In this document: piece after piece, positions 1 through 8,545 of the stretch
Layout of the letters: each line of letters opens with the position of its first letter
How positions within the stretch are numbered: position 1 is the first letter of the stretch
Assembly: GCF_003989135.1 (NCBI RefSeq)
Contig: NZ_RYZZ01000028.1
Location: forward strand, 1-52,954
Origin: Peribacillus cavernae
GTDB taxonomy: Bacteria > Bacillota > Bacilli > Bacillales > DSM-1321
DNA length: 52,954 nucleotides
Reading direction: 5' to 3'
Notes under the pieces: model-generated
Database searches by the model: none
What the model saw: the letters and a program-made list of their open reading frames with translations, nothing else
Told to the model about the DNA's origin: nothing
Program-made: the position numbers and the translations under genes

Positions 1-28
1 GATACTAATCGATCGAGGACTTAACCAA
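1..28 (+). rRNA. 23S rRNA, 3' end (partial)
   Basis: The first bases match the conserved 3' end of Bacillus 23S rRNA (ACTAATCGATCGAGGACTTA). The rest of the gene lies upstream of the window. The mature end is placed by memory of the family and may be off by a few bases. A 5S gene follows on the same strand, as expected for an rRNA operon. Confidence 0.85.
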
Positions 29-205
29 TAGAAAAGCGGAGGCGACTGCACAGCTTCGACAGACGTTGGTCGACTTAAATCGCCACATCCTGTGGCAACG
101 TCGACACTAGGACGTCCTGTCCGTCGGAGAGCCGGCACTGCAAATCCCGGTTTTGGATTTGGAGGGACGGATCGAAACGGCCGAGAAGCTAGGAGCCGGA
201 GCTAG
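29..205 (+). repeat. Structured interspersed repeat inside the 23S-5S spacer
   Basis: The spacer carries a copy of the palindromic repeat family seen elsewhere in the window. It has a head like AGAAAAGCGGAGGCGAC near 32, paired GTCGAC arms at 69-74 and 100-105 around a perfect GCCACA/TGTGGC hairpin (82-96), a CAAATCC/GGATTTG hairpin near 140-161, and the family tail GGAGCTAGAC near 198-207. It would be transcribed as part of the pre-rRNA. Boundaries are approximate. Confidence 0.7.
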
Positions 206-274
206 ACAGCATGAAATGATACAAAAATGCCTTATCTGTTATCTAGTTTTGAAGGAACAAGTTCCTTTACGATG

Positions 275-365
<91 letters not shown>

Positions 366-391
<26 letters not shown>

Positions 392-510
392 AAGCGCAAG
401 ACCAGTCGATGAGACTGGTCTTTTTTGATGTATTAAAACCGAAGGTTGAGAAATACACGAAAGAAGTAGAATGCAACTACAAATAAAATAAAGATAACGT
501 AAACCTGGAT
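366..510 (+). repeat. 145 bp duplicated unit, copy 1 (5S tail, terminator, flank)
   Basis: This segment holds the last 26 bases of 5S, the terminator and about 83 bases of AT-rich flank ending AAACCTGGAT. It is repeated at 741-885 with scattered substitutions and no net length change. The duplication shows that the distal end of the rRNA operon was copied in tandem. Confidence 0.85.
399..427 (+). terminator. rRNA operon terminator
   Basis: The arms AAGACCAGTC and GACTGGTCTT surround a GATGA loop and are followed by a T-run, eight bases after the 5S gene. A second copy of the same hairpin sits at 773-801 behind the 5S pseudogene. Confidence 0.9.
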
Positions 511-568
511 GGGGAGGAGCAAGGAGGTCGAGGAAGCGAGAGAGCGAGGACCGGAATGTACTATGTAC

Positions 569-729
569 ATGAGGACCGGAGCGAAGGAAGCTGACGAAGA
601 GATCCGCCGCTCATCGCTATCCAGGAGTCCGAACACGGAAGGTAAGCTCGAGCGCCGATGGTAGTTGGGGGATTAAGGAGCTTCTCCTAAAACCGCCACA
701 TCCATGTGGCAACGGAGAAGTCAGCACAT
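569..729 (+). repeat. 161 bp direct repeat, copy 1
   Basis: It is nearly identical to 1343-1503 over the same length, with a handful of substitutions. It runs from ATGAGGACCGGAGCGAAGGA through the 5' part of the 5S pseudogene into the repeat inserted in it. The two copies flank the 20 bp-period array at 908-1279. Confidence 0.85.
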
Positions 730-766
730 CCTGTGCAAGTCCTGTGAGAGTAGGACGCCGCCAAGC
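627..766 (+). pseudogene. 5S rRNA pseudogene split by a hairpin element
   Basis: The 5S core (CCGAACACGGAAGG, then AGCGCCGATGGTAGTTGGGG) runs from about 627 to 673. The 5S 3' end (CCTGTGAGAGTAGGACGCCGCC) resumes at 741-766. Between them lies a 67 bp foreign hairpin element. The 5' third of 5S is missing, and small deletions are present (AAGTTAAGCTCTTCAGC has become AAGGTAAGCTCGAGC). It cannot fold as 5S and is a decayed copy. Confidence 0.8.
674..740 (+). repeat. Hairpin repeat element inserted in the 5S pseudogene
   Basis: It has the same architecture as the element at 22617-22697: outer arms CTTCTCC (681-687) and GGAGAAG (714-720), an inner perfect hairpin GCCACAT/ATGTGGC (695-710), and a short AGCACATCCTGTGCAAG tail. 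The outer arms differ in sequence from the other copies (which have GTCGAC) but still pair, which argues for selection on, or a mechanism requiring, the stem. Confidence 0.7.
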
Positions 767-885
767 AAACGAAAGACCAGTCGATGAGACTGGTCTTTTT
801 TGATATATTAAAACTGAAGATGGAGAAATGCACGAAAGAAGTAAAATACAACTTCAAATAAAATAAAGAAAACGAAAACCTGGAT
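741..885 (+). repeat. 145 bp duplicated unit, copy 2, with terminator
   Basis: This is the second copy of the 5S tail-terminator-flank unit (copy 1 at 366-510). The terminator hairpin and T-run (773-801) are fully conserved. The flank has diverged at roughly one base in ten. It is joined on its left to a broken 5S copy. Confidence 0.85.
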
Positions 886-907
886 ATAGTAGCCCGTTTT
901 CCCATTT

Positions 908-1279
908 AAGAGCGATAGGCCAAATGTAAGAGCGATCATCGAAATTTATGATCGATCGTAGCTTTTCTAATAGGAAAATGAAAATATTGAGGAGAATTCC
1001 TATGGGTTGTGGAAGAAACCTTGCCGGAATCCTACCATATTCCCAGTTAAGAGCGATTATTCAAGAGGTAAGAGCGATTATTCGGATTTAAGAGCGTTAA
1101 TCCAAATGTAAGAGCGATTATCGAAATTTATGATCGATCGTAGTTTTTCCAATAAGAAAAGTGAAATATTGAGGAGAAGTCCTATGGGTTGTCAAAGTAA
1201 TCTTGCCGGAATCCTACCATTCTCCCAATTAAGAGCGATTATTCAGATTTATGATCGTTTAGGGGAATTTATGATCGGA
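908..1279 (+). repeat. Three arrays of 20 bp-period repeats separated by two 92 bp segments
   Basis: The motif AAGAGCGAT, or its variant ATGATCGAT/ATGATCGTT, starts at 908, 928, 948; then 1049, 1070, 1090, 1110, 1130; then 1231, 1251, 1271. Spacing is 20 bp except for one 21. Each array ends with the ATGATCG variant. The two intervening segments (957-1048 and 1139-1230) are both 92 bp and about 80 percent alike. The larger homologous unit is 920-1063 versus 1102-1245. The period is not a multiple of three. Function unknown. Confidence 0.8.
1002..1091 (+). CDS. Possible micro-ORF A (29 aa), unknown
   Basis: The ATG follows GAGGAG by seven bases, a good Shine-Dalgarno arrangement. The peptide begins MGCGRNLAGILPYSQLRAII and then reads into the 20 bp repeats (second RAII) before TAA. 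A sister ORF at 1184 shares the ribosome site and most of the first 21 residues. Several differences between the two are synonymous or conservative (Tyr/Phe, Asn codons, Gln codons). Product and expression are unknown, and it may be only a by-product of repeat DNA. Confidence 0.22.
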   Translation: MGCGRNLAGILPYSQLRAIIQEVRAIIRI

Positions 1280-1285
1280 CAATAG
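1184..1285 (+). CDS. Possible micro-ORF B (33 aa), unknown
   Basis: This is the sister of the ORF at 1002. It has an identical GAGGAG site seven bases upstream and begins MGCQSNLAGILPFSQLRAII. After the shared part it ends with a different tail (IYDRLGEFMIGQ) because the downstream repeat units differ. Family and function are not recognised. Confidence 0.22.
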   Translation: MGCQSNLAGILPFSQLRAIIQIYDRLGEFMIGQ

Positions 1286-1342
1286 ATGATTTGGGCAGAT
1301 TCATATTCCTCCACTAAATTGAATGGAGGAGGAGCAAGAAGT

Positions 1343-1503
1343 ATGAGGACCGGAGCGAAGGAAGCTGACGAAGAGATCCGCCGCTCATCGCCATCCAGGA
1401 GTCCGAACACGGAAGGAAAGCTCGAGCGCCGATGGTAGTTGGGGGATTAAGGAGCTTCTCCTAAAACCGCCACATCCATGTGGCAACGCAGAAGTCAGCA
1501 CAT
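1343..1503 (+). repeat. 161 bp direct repeat, copy 2
   Basis: This is the second copy of the 569-729 unit. It contains the same 5S fragment (about 1401-1446) and the left part of the same inserted hairpin element, then breaks off where the first copy continues into the 5S tail. The GGAGAAG arm of copy 1 reads GCAGAAG here, so one stem pair is lost. Confidence 0.85.
1401..1446 (+). pseudogene. 5S rRNA fragment (second decayed copy)
   Basis: This is the 5S core only (CCGAACACGGAAGG to GTAGTTGGGGGA), inside the second 161 bp repeat. Neither end of 5S is present. It is a remnant of a duplicated 5S and is not expected to be functional. Confidence 0.75.
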
Positions 1504-1651
1504 TCTTTTGAAACTACTTGTTTGCCCAGGAAATAATTGCTCTATGTATTAAAAGATCGAAAAACTTCACAGCAGACATACACTGAAAGCAAATGTGCAA
1601 CATACATTGTTATAGGCAATTAACCCTTTCTCCGAGACTATTCAAACAATT

Positions 1652-1681
1652 GTATACAATAGCCGTTTTTTGGGGAGAATG
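1652..1681 (+). promoter_or_regulatory. Sigma-F promoter of csfB
   Basis: GTATA (1652-1656) and GGGGAGAATG (1672-1681) are separated by 15 bp. The -10 fits the sigma-F consensus GGNRANAHTR at every position and the -35 fits GYATA. Transcription would begin near 1687-1690, which leaves the GGAGG at 1689 as the first usable ribosome site. In B. subtilis csfB is sigma-F controlled. Confidence 0.7.
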
Positions 1682-1698
1682 TAGGTATGGAGGTGGAG

Positions 1699-1905
1699 AT
1701 GTTGAATTCAACAGCAGCCAAAGATTTAGTCGGGGAAGCGTGTGTAGTTTGTGAAGAAGTTAAATCGGTGGGGATACATCTTTATACGGCATTTATTTGT
1801 AAGGAATGTGAAAAGGACATCATTCATACGGATACGGATAATCCGAAATATAAGTATTATTTAAAACAGCTCAAAAAAGTGAATAACCCTGAAATATACT
1901 CATGA
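1699..1905 (+). CDS. csfB: Anti-sigma factor CsfB (Gin)
   Basis: A small zinc-finger-type protein of 68 aa. In B. subtilis, Gin binds and inhibits sigma-G (and sigma-E) so that late forespore genes are not switched on early. The paired motifs CVVC and CKEC, the IHLYTAFICKECE core and the C-terminal YKYYLKQLKK helix match the family. The ATG at 1687 would sit at the predicted sigma-F start point without a ribosome site, so the ATG at 1699, preceded by GGAGG, is chosen. It stands alone between the rRNA operon and yaaO. The neighbours xpaC and yaaN, next to it in B. subtilis, are missing here. Confidence 0.88.
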   Translation: MLNSTAAKDLVGEACVVCEEVKSVGIHLYTAFICKECEKDIIHTDTDNPKYKYYLKQLKKVNNPEIYS

Positions 1906-2068
1906 GTTTTTTTTTGAAGAGGGGGAGTCTCTGCTTACTAAGATAAATGCGTTTTATCGAAAGCGGGGCTCCTATTCTGTATTTGACACAATATTTTTCC
2001 CCAGCATGGTAAACCAGTTGCTTTAAGTTTGATAGAATGGATGTATTACTTATTAGAGGAAGATCAGG

Positions 2069-3508
2069 ATGAATCAATCAGTAACCCCAATATTCGATGT
2101 ACTTTTAAAGCATAAGTCAAATAAGCCGGTATCGTACCATGTGCCAGGGCATAAGGGCGGACTTGTTTTTACAGAGAGAGGACGGCAGGATTATCAATCT
2201 CTGCTCTCTTTAGATGTTACAGAGTTGAACGGCCTCGATGATTTGCATGCACCTGAAGGGCCGATACTTGAAGCACAAAGGCTGCTTGCTGATTTATATA
2301 AGGTGCGTGAAAGTTATTTTCTAATCAATGGTTCGACAGTTGGTAACCTAGCGATGATTTTGGCCGTTTGCAAGGCAGGTGATACGGTGTTGGTTCAGCG
2401 TAATTGCCATAAATCGATATTGCATGGATTAATGCTGGCAAATGTAAAGCCGGTATTTATTTCACCGGCGTTTTACCGGGAGTGGGAAGTTGCTGGAGGA
2501 ATAGACAGCCTTGTGGTTGATGAGGCATTGACAAAGTATCCGGATACTAAGGCGGTTATTCTGGCATTCCCTACTTATTATGGGATTGGAAACGATGAAA
2601 TTTCAGCAATAACAGAACTGGCCCATAAAAGAAAAATCCCTGTACTTGTGGATGAGGCACATGGAGCACATTTTATTTTGGGCAGTCCTTTCTTGCAGTC
2701 CTCATTAACGGCAGGGGCAGATATTGTTGTTCATTCAGCGCATAAAACGCTCCCAGCGATGACGATGGGCTCATACTTACATATAAACAGTGATCTGATA
2801 GATGCTGATCGTGTCCGCTTTTATTTACAAATGCTGCAGTCAAGCAGCCCTTCCTATCCAATAATGGCATCGCTTGATTTGGCACGTTCCTATTTGGCCT
2901 CGTTTTCGGAAGAAGACAAAATGGTACTGGGTGAAAAAATTACTGACTTCCGGCAACAGCTAGATCGTTTGCCGGGAATTATGTTATTACAATCAGCGGA
3001 ACTTGATCGATTAAAAGTAACAATCAGGGCAAAGAAGGGCATAACAGGTTTTCAATTACAGAAAACCCTTGAAACGAAAGGGTTGTTTACGGAGCTTGCC
3101 GATACGCAAAATGTATTGTTTGTATTACCGCTGTTAAAGGCTGAAATGGAATATCCATTTTCTGAAACTGTTCAGAGGATAGGTGAAGCTGCAGCTGGTA
3201 TGGATACGCCGTTATCTGTGCCTGTCGGCGTAACTGCTGTTTATGGACAGGAAAAATCAATCAGTGAGCTTAAACTGAGCTATTCGGATATGAAGGAGAA
3301 GCGGAAGATGCTTGTGCCGCTAGAGGAGAGCAGCGGCTCGGTAGCGGCCGAGATGATCATTCCATATCCGCCTGGAGTTCCTTTGGTAATGGAAGGCGAA
3401 TTAATAGAGGATGTAAAAGTGAAACAGCTTGAAGATGTGATCACTAAGGGAGCGCGGTTTCATGGAGGAAGCCATTTGGAAAAAGGGCTGGTATGGGTAT
3501 TTGAATAA
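2069..3508 (+). CDS. yaaO: PLP-dependent Orn/Lys/Arg decarboxylase family protein YaaO
   Basis: A 479 aa fold-type I PLP enzyme of the small group of Orn/Lys/Arg decarboxylases. The N-terminus has the family signature PGHKGG. The cofactor-binding DEAHGAH motif precedes SAHKT, whose lysine (Lys226) should form the Schiff base. The C-terminal domain ends with the usual PYPPGVPL stretch. Length matches B. subtilis YaaO (about 480). The family decarboxylates basic amino acids to polyamine precursors, but the substrate cannot be told from sequence. A GAGGAAG site precedes the ATG. tmk lies 68 bp downstream on the same strand, probably in one transcript. Confidence 0.88.
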   Translation: MNQSVTPIFDVLLKHKSNKPVSYHVPGHKGGLVFTERGRQDYQSLLSLDVTELNGLDDLHAPEGPILEAQRLLADLYKVRESYFLINGSTVGNLAMILAVCKAGDTVLVQRNCHKSILHGLMLANVKPVFISPAFYREWEVAGGIDSLVVDEALTKYPDTKAVILAFPTYYGIGNDEISAITELAHKRKIPVLVDEAHGAHFILGSPFLQSSLTAGADIVVHSAHKTLPAMTMGSYLHINSDLIDADRVRFYLQMLQSSSPSYPIMASLDLARSYLASFSEEDKMVLGEKITDFRQQLDRLPGIMLLQSAELDRLKVTIRAKKGITGFQLQKTLETKGLFTELADTQNVLFVLPLLKAEMEYPFSETVQRIGEAAAGMDTPLSVPVGVTAVYGQEKSISELKLSYSDMKEKRKMLVPLEESSGSVAAEMIIPYPPGVPLVMEGELIEDVKVKQLEDVITKGARFHGGSHLEKGLVWVFE

Positions 3509-3576
3509 TGCCTACCTGGGATTGCCATGAATGGTGTATACTTATACCGCATAGAGAGAACGTGGAGGGTTATCGG

Positions 3577-4215
3577 ATGAGTCGTGGATTGTTTATCACA
3601 ATGGAAGGGCCTGAAGGGGCTGGGAAAACTACGATATTGCAAAAGCTGGGAAACTTCCTCGGAGGTCTTGGATATAATATATTGCTGACCAGGGAACCAG
3701 GCGGCATCCCTATTTCCGAGCAGATCAGAGAAGTCATTTTAAATAAAGAGAACACGGAAATGGATGGAAGAACGGAAGCGTTATTGTATGCTGCGGCAAG
3801 AAGGCAGCATATGGTCGAAAAGGTCATCCCCGCAATGGAAGAAGGAAGGATTGTCTTATGTGACCGTTTTATTGATAGTTCACTGGCCTATCAAGGTTAC
3901 GCCAGAGGGTTAGGGATGGAAGAGGTTTATGGTATTAATCAATTTGCCATTGATGGGGTCATGCCGGACATTACCTTTTATTTCGACATCGAACCGGCCG
4001 AAGGTTTGAAGAGAATCCAGACGAATGATAACCGGGAAGTGAACCGCCTCGATTTAGAGGAATTGAATTTTCATGAAAAGGTAAGAGTAGGTTATTTGAG
4101 GACCATTGATAAATGGAAAGAAAGATTCATTATCATAGATGCATCCCAGGAGATTGAGAAGGTCTTTGCAGATACTAAAACAAAGCTCCTCGAAAAATTG
4201 GATAAATGTCAATAA
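3577..4215 (+). CDS. tmk: Thymidylate kinase
   Basis: Phosphorylates dTMP to dTDP with ATP, an essential step in dTTP synthesis in the cytoplasm. It is 212 aa, the usual size. The P-loop is GPEGAGKT (residues 11-18) and the DR motif is at Asp96-Arg97 ([12 protein letters not shown]). The start MSRGLFI at 3577 is preferred because GTGGAGGG lies 8 bases upstream and the family begins here; an open frame continues upstream to 3508 but without a ribosome site. It follows yaaO, and darA comes next after a 149 bp gap. Confidence 0.95.
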   Translation: MSRGLFITMEGPEGAGKTTILQKLGNFLGGLGYNILLTREPGGIPISEQIREVILNKENTEMDGRTEALLYAAARRQHMVEKVIPAMEEGRIVLCDRFIDSSLAYQGYARGLGMEEVYGINQFAIDGVMPDITFYFDIEPAEGLKRIQTNDNREVNRLDLEELNFHEKVRVGYLRTIDKWKERFIIIDASQEIEKVFADTKTKLLEKLDKCQ

Positions 4216-4295
4216 ACTCTTTTTTATAGAGATCCAGCCGCTTCAGATAGTTATGGCAAAAATGCCTGTTTTGACTCTTTGGAGGGTATAGATAA

Positions 4296-4694
<399 letters not shown>

Positions 4695-4719
4695 CGACTG
4701 AAGGCATGGTGGAATTGTA

Positions 4720-5160
4720 ATGAAAATCAATCAAGAACTCCATTTGAAGATGGATAAAGTAAGGCAGGATGCAAGACAGGTTCAGTCGGGAGACGGCAAG
4801 TTCCAGCAGCTCGTCCAAAAACAGGATCAAAGAATGCAGTATGACGCTTTAAATAAATTACTGGGCGATATTCAGGGTGCGGGAGAAAGGCTTAGCAAAA
4901 CCCGCACCTTTAAGGACCTAGCCAAGTTTAAAACACTGGTAAAACGTTTTGTCCGGGAAGCTGTTGACTTTGGGATGGACTTGAAGCAATCGCATAGCTG
5001 GAATGCATATGGGCGAAGCAGGCCGCTGAAAATTGTCGAAACCATTGATGATAAGCTTGTCGAACTTACAGAAGAAGTCATGCGCACGGAAAAAAGTTCA
5101 ATTGATATTTTGGGGAAAATCGGTGAAATAAAAGGGCTTCTGATTAATTTATATACATAA
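4720..5160 (+). CDS. yaaR: DUF327 family protein YaaR
   Basis: A 146 aa soluble, highly charged, mostly helical protein (KINQELHLKMDKV at the N-terminus; ILGKIGEIKGLLINLYT at the end). It matches B. subtilis YaaR in length and place, between darA and holB. No catalytic motif or membrane segment is visible, and the function is not established. The ATG follows GGTGGAA at a normal distance. Being in the darA-holB-ricT-yabA string suggests co-transcription but gives no firm role. Confidence 0.85.
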   Translation: MKINQELHLKMDKVRQDARQVQSGDGKFQQLVQKQDQRMQYDALNKLLGDIQGAGERLSKTRTFKDLAKFKTLVKRFVREAVDFGMDLKQSHSWNAYGRSRPLKIVETIDDKLVELTEEVMRTEKSSIDILGKIGEIKGLLINLYT

Positions 5161-5175
5161 GGCAGTTGATTTGAG

Positions 5176-6183
5176 TTGACAGGAACGTGGCAGGAACTAA
5201 AGGCAATTCAACCCGAAGTCATGACGATGCTGAAAAACAGCATCACCAAAGATAGAGTGGCCCATGCGTATCTTTTTGAAGGAGAGAAGGGGACAGGAAA
5301 GAGGGAAACAGGCCTTGTATTTGCAAAAAGCTTGTTGTGCAAGCATCCTGTAGATGGTTATCAGCCCTGTAATGAATGCCTTAATTGCAAACGGATTACT
5401 AGTGGAAATCATCCCGATGTCCATATTGTCGAGCCCGAGGGACTTTCGATAAAAAAAGAACAGATTAAAAACCTCCAGGAAGAATTCTCAATGAAAAGTG
5501 TTGAGTTAAACCGAAAGATTTATCGGATTGTCCATGCTGATAAGATGTCGATACAGGCCGCGAACAGCTTGCTCAAATTTTTGGAAGAACCGCAGTCAGA
5601 CACGGTTGCCATCTTGATGACTGAGCAGATTCAAAGGATGCTGCCTACCATCCTATCCAGGTGCCAAATATTACCGTTTAAGCCTCTCTCTCCGGAAAAT
5701 GTAAAGAAAAGGCTAATAGAACACGGTGTTGATGGGCAAACCGCTTCTGTCATTTCCATGCTCACCCATAACTTTGATGAAGGTTTGGAGATAAGTGCCG
5801 AGGAATGGTTTGCACAAGCCCAAAAAATAGTGTTAAAATTATATGAAGTGTTAAAAACAAACCCAATGAAGGCGCTTGTTTATCTTCATGAGGAATGGTT
5901 TTTGCACTTTAAGGAAAAAGAGCAGTTAGACAGGGGTCTGGACTTACTATTTTTAATCTATAAGGATTTACTATACATTCAGTTGGACAAGCGGAACCTG
6001 GTTATTTTTCAAAATAAACTCGGGGAATTTGAATCTCACGCTCTTCATCTTTCCCAGAGGAGCCTTGCTGACAAAATGGGCTTTATTTTGGAAGCGAAGA
6101 GGAAGCTGATGTCCAATACAAATCCACAGCTGTTGATGGAACAGCTTGTGCTGAATTTGCAGGAGGGATCATCATTTGTATGA
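5176..6183 (+). CDS. holB: DNA polymerase III subunit delta'
   Basis: A clamp-loader subunit of 335 aa. The AAA+ P-loop is GEKGTGK (36-42), followed by the zinc-ribbon cysteines C65-X2-C68-X2-C71 typical of bacterial delta'. The SLLKFLEEP sensor region and SRCQ arginine-finger-like motif are present. The start is a TTG at 5176 giving MTGTWQEL, which aligns with the B. subtilis N-terminus; the ribosome site upstream is weak (AAGG about 13 bases away), so translation may be coupled to yaaR 15 bases before. The 3' end overlaps ricT by 8 bases. Confidence 0.92.
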   Translation: MTGTWQELKAIQPEVMTMLKNSITKDRVAHAYLFEGEKGTGKRETGLVFAKSLLCKHPVDGYQPCNECLNCKRITSGNHPDVHIVEPEGLSIKKEQIKNLQEEFSMKSVELNRKIYRIVHADKMSIQAANSLLKFLEEPQSDTVAILMTEQIQRMLPTILSRCQILPFKPLSPENVKKRLIEHGVDGQTASVISMLTHNFDEGLEISAEEWFAQAQKIVLKLYEVLKTNPMKALVYLHEEWFLHFKEKEQLDRGLDLLFLIYKDLLYIQLDKRNLVIFQNKLGEFESHALHLSQRSLADKMGFILEAKRKLMSNTNPQLLMEQLVLNLQEGSSFV

Positions 6184-7003
6184 TGTTGTAGGCGTCCGCT
6201 TTAAAAAAGCGGGCAAAATATACTACTTTGAACCGGGCGAGCTTATGATTCCCAAGGATGAATTTGTTATAGTCGAAACAGTCCGCGGAGTAGAGTTCGG
6301 TAAGGTGGTAATAACCCGGAAGCAGGTAGATGATAACGATGTTGTGCTGCCACTGAAGAAAGTGCTTCGAATTGCAGATGCCAAGGACAGGCTGATTGTC
6401 GAAGAAAACAAGTTGGCTGCGAATGAGGCATACGATACATGCGGCAAGAAGGTTGAAGAGCATCAGCTGGACATGAAGCTTGTTGATGTTGAGTATACAT
6501 TTGACAGGAATAAAGTCGTGTTTTATTTTACGGCAGACGGACGCGTCGATTTTCGGGATTTAGTTAAAGATCTTGCAGCCATTTTCCGAACCAGGATCGA
6601 ACTGCGCCAGATTGGTGTTCGCGATGAGGCGAAAATGCTTGGAGGAATTGGGCCTTGCGGCAGAATGTTATGCTGCTCCACGTTCCTTGGCGACTTCGAA
6701 CCTGTATCGATTAAGATGGCAAAAGATCAGAATCTATCGTTGAATCCAACGAAAATATCAGGACTATGCGGCCGTTTAATGTGCTGTTTGAAATATGAAA
6801 ATGATGAGTATGAAAGTGCTAAGGAAATGCTTCCTGACTTGGGTGAAATGATAAAGACCCCTGGTGGAAAAGGCAAGGTAGTTGGGCTTAATATTCTAGA
6901 ACGAGTACTTCAGGTTGAATTAATCGAACAAGAAAGAGTATTAGAGTATACTTTAGATGAGATTCTAAAAGAGGAAGCCGTTTCTATTCAAGCCACAGAT
7001 TAG
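6176..7003 (+). CDS. ricT: RicT (YaaT), Y-complex / PSP1-domain protein
   Basis: A 275 aa PSP1 C-terminal domain protein. In B. subtilis RicT acts with RicA and RicF (the Y-complex) to stimulate RNase Y mRNA maturation and to affect sporulation and competence through Spo0A. Two cysteine clusters, CGRMLCC (from Cys161) and CGRLMCC (from Cys198), fit the Fe-S ligands reported for the complex. The TTG start at 6176 (MYDVVGVRF) has AGGAGG 8 bases upstream and overlaps the holB stop by 8 bases, so translational coupling is likely. ricA and ricF are not in the window. Confidence 0.92.
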   Translation: MYDVVGVRFKKAGKIYYFEPGELMIPKDEFVIVETVRGVEFGKVVITRKQVDDNDVVLPLKKVLRIADAKDRLIVEENKLAANEAYDTCGKKVEEHQLDMKLVDVEYTFDRNKVVFYFTADGRVDFRDLVKDLAAIFRTRIELRQIGVRDEAKMLGGIGPCGRMLCCSTFLGDFEPVSIKMAKDQNLSLNPTKISGLCGRLMCCLKYENDEYESAKEMLPDLGEMIKTPGGKGKVVGLNILERVLQVELIEQERVLEYTLDEILKEEAVSIQATD

Positions 7004-7020
7004 TAAGGTGGTGTGAGAGC

Positions 7021-7392
7021 GTGGATAAGAAAGAAATTTTTGATTCGGTGACTAGCATGGAAACCCAAATCGGTAAGTTTACTGCCCAGCTCGGGGAGTT
7101 AAAGCAACATTTAGCGGAGATACTGGAAGAGAACCATTCGCTCAAGCTTGAAAACGAGCATTTACGGCGTAGATTAGACCATATAGACGCTAAAGGCTCT
7201 TCAGAAAATGGTTCAAGGAAGTCGAAGAACCGGCTGGCCTCCAAAAGCGAAAAGATTCCTGATATCGGGGAAGGTTATGATAACTTGGCCCGCCTCTATC
7301 AAGAAGGGTTTCATATTTGCAACCTTCATTTTGGAAGCCTCAGAAAAGAGGGCGATTGCCTGTTCTGCTTATCATTTTTAAATAAAAAATAA
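7021..7392 (+). CDS. yabA: Replication initiation control protein YabA
   Basis: A 123 aa negative regulator of DnaA-dependent initiation that binds DnaA and the sliding clamp DnaN in Bacillus. The first 60 residues form a leucine-rich coiled coil (tetramerisation). The C-terminus has the zinc motif FHICNLHFG then CLFC. The start is GTG at 7021 after AAGGTGGTG. It lies 17 bases after ricT. A basic Ser/Lys-rich linker ([14 protein letters not shown]) joins the two domains. A gap of 135 bp follows before trmN6. Confidence 0.93.
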   Translation: MDKKEIFDSVTSMETQIGKFTAQLGELKQHLAEILEENHSLKLENEHLRRRLDHIDAKGSSENGSRKSKNRLASKSEKIPDIGEGYDNLARLYQEGFHICNLHFGSLRKEGDCLFCLSFLNKK

Positions 7393-7527
7393 ATCCAGGG
7401 GATGACTCATAAGCGGTCTGACGCCCTCTAACGGGGAGTCTGCACCTTTCTTTTGAATCAGCCTCTTTTTCTTGCTGAATTATAATCAGGACGTGGAAAA
7501 AGCTGTCAGCCGGAGGAGGATAAAGAC

Positions 7528-8268
7528 GTGCTTGAATTAAAAGGGGATGAACGCCTCGATTATTTGCTGGCAGAAAAGCTGCGCATTATTCAAAGTCCAA
7601 CGGTATTTTCGTTTTCTTTGGATGCCGTGCTTCTGTCTAAATTTGTTCAAATACCCATCCAAAAAGGCAATCTTGTCGATTTATGTGCAGGCAATGGAGC
7701 GATACCCTTATTATTGAGTACCCGGACAAAAGGAAAGATTACCGGAGTTGAAATCCAAGACAGACTTTTTGACATGGCAAAACGAAGTGTGGAGTATAAC
7801 CAGCTTTTAGGACAGATTACAATGATTCACGGGGATATAAAGGACATTCCCAATGAGATCGGATATGACAAGTTTGATGTCGTAACATGCAATCCTCCCT
7901 ATTTCCCTACTCCTTCACAGGATGAAATTAGTCAAAATGAGCATTACGCAATTGCGCGGCATGAGATTCTTTGTACGCTGGAAGATGTCGTCCGCGTCAG
8001 CAGCAAGCTTTTGCGTCAGGGCGGGAAAGCAGCATTTGTACATAGACCGGGCCGTTTGATGGATATTTTGAGTTTGATGCGGAGGTATCGATTGGAGCCG
8101 AAACGGCTGCAATTTGTTTACCCAAAAGAGGGAAAAGAGGCGAATGCCATCCTTGTAGAGGGCATTAAAGATGGAAGCCCGGATTTAAAAGTGCTGCCGC
8201 CGGTTGTCGTCTATAATGATAAACATGAATATAACCCGGAAATCAGAAGGATTTTGTATGGAGAATAA
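7528..8268 (+). CDS. trmN6: tRNA1(Val) adenine-N6 methyltransferase-like (YabB)
   Basis: A 246 aa class I SAM-dependent methyltransferase. The SAM site is DLCAGNGA (from residue 51) and the N6-adenine catalytic motif is NPPY (from residue 122). It resembles TrmN6/YfiC, which modifies A37 of tRNA1(Val) in E. coli; the Bacillus target is inferred from homology. The GTG start has CGGAGGAGGA seven bases upstream. The 3' end overlaps yazA by 11 bases. It could act on another RNA. Confidence 0.85.
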   Translation: MLELKGDERLDYLLAEKLRIIQSPTVFSFSLDAVLLSKFVQIPIQKGNLVDLCAGNGAIPLLLSTRTKGKITGVEIQDRLFDMAKRSVEYNQLLGQITMIHGDIKDIPNEIGYDKFDVVTCNPPYFPTPSQDEISQNEHYAIARHEILCTLEDVVRVSSKLLRQGGKAAFVHRPGRLMDILSLMRRYRLEPKRLQFVYPKEGKEANAILVEGIKDGSPDLKVLPPVVVYNDKHEYNPEIRRILYGE

Positions 8269-8545
8269 TGAGCATTTTTTTTATGTATTGCGCTGTATTG
8301 ACGATAGTCTATACGCAGGTTATACGAATAATCTGGAAAAACGGATAAAGCTCCATAACGAAGGCAAAGGTGCCAAATATACACGGGGACGCGGACCTGT
8401 TGAGCTTGTGTATCATGAAGGCTTTGCGACAAAAACAGAAGCGTTGCAGGCAGAATACCGCTTTAAACAATTGGAAAAAAAAGAAAAAGAAAAATTTATT
8501 ATAAAGGAGGCGAATCCAGCAGATGTGGCAGCAGAAAAGCTTTGA
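8258..8545 (+). CDS. yazA: GIY-YIG domain nuclease-like protein YazA
   Basis: A 95 aa single-domain member of the UPF0213/YhbQ group of the GIY-YIG endonuclease fold. FFYVLRC and LYAGYTN are the two halves of the signature, followed by the conserved Arg (LEKRIKLHN) and Glu ([12 protein letters not shown]). The start at 8258 ([10 protein letters not shown]) is chosen over upstream in-frame codons because CAGAAGG precedes it and the family begins here. It overlaps trmN6 by 11 bases and rsmI by 23. The substrate is unknown; a DNA-repair role has been proposed for relatives. Confidence 0.88.
   Translation: MENNEHFFYVLRCIDDSLYAGYTNNLEKRIKLHNEGKGAKYTRGRGPVELVYHEGFATKTEALQAEYRFKQLEKKEKEKFIIKEANPADVAAEKL

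Noticed and set aside
908..1279. CRISPR array
   Set aside because: The repeated part is only 9 to 13 bases of a 20 bp period, units are contiguous without unique 30-40 bp spacers, and no cas gene is present.
7393..7527. Promoter or attenuator in the yabA-trmN6 gap
   Set aside because: TATAAT at 7481 has no -35 at 16-18 bp, and the GACTC/GAGTC hairpin lacks a T-run, so neither was called.
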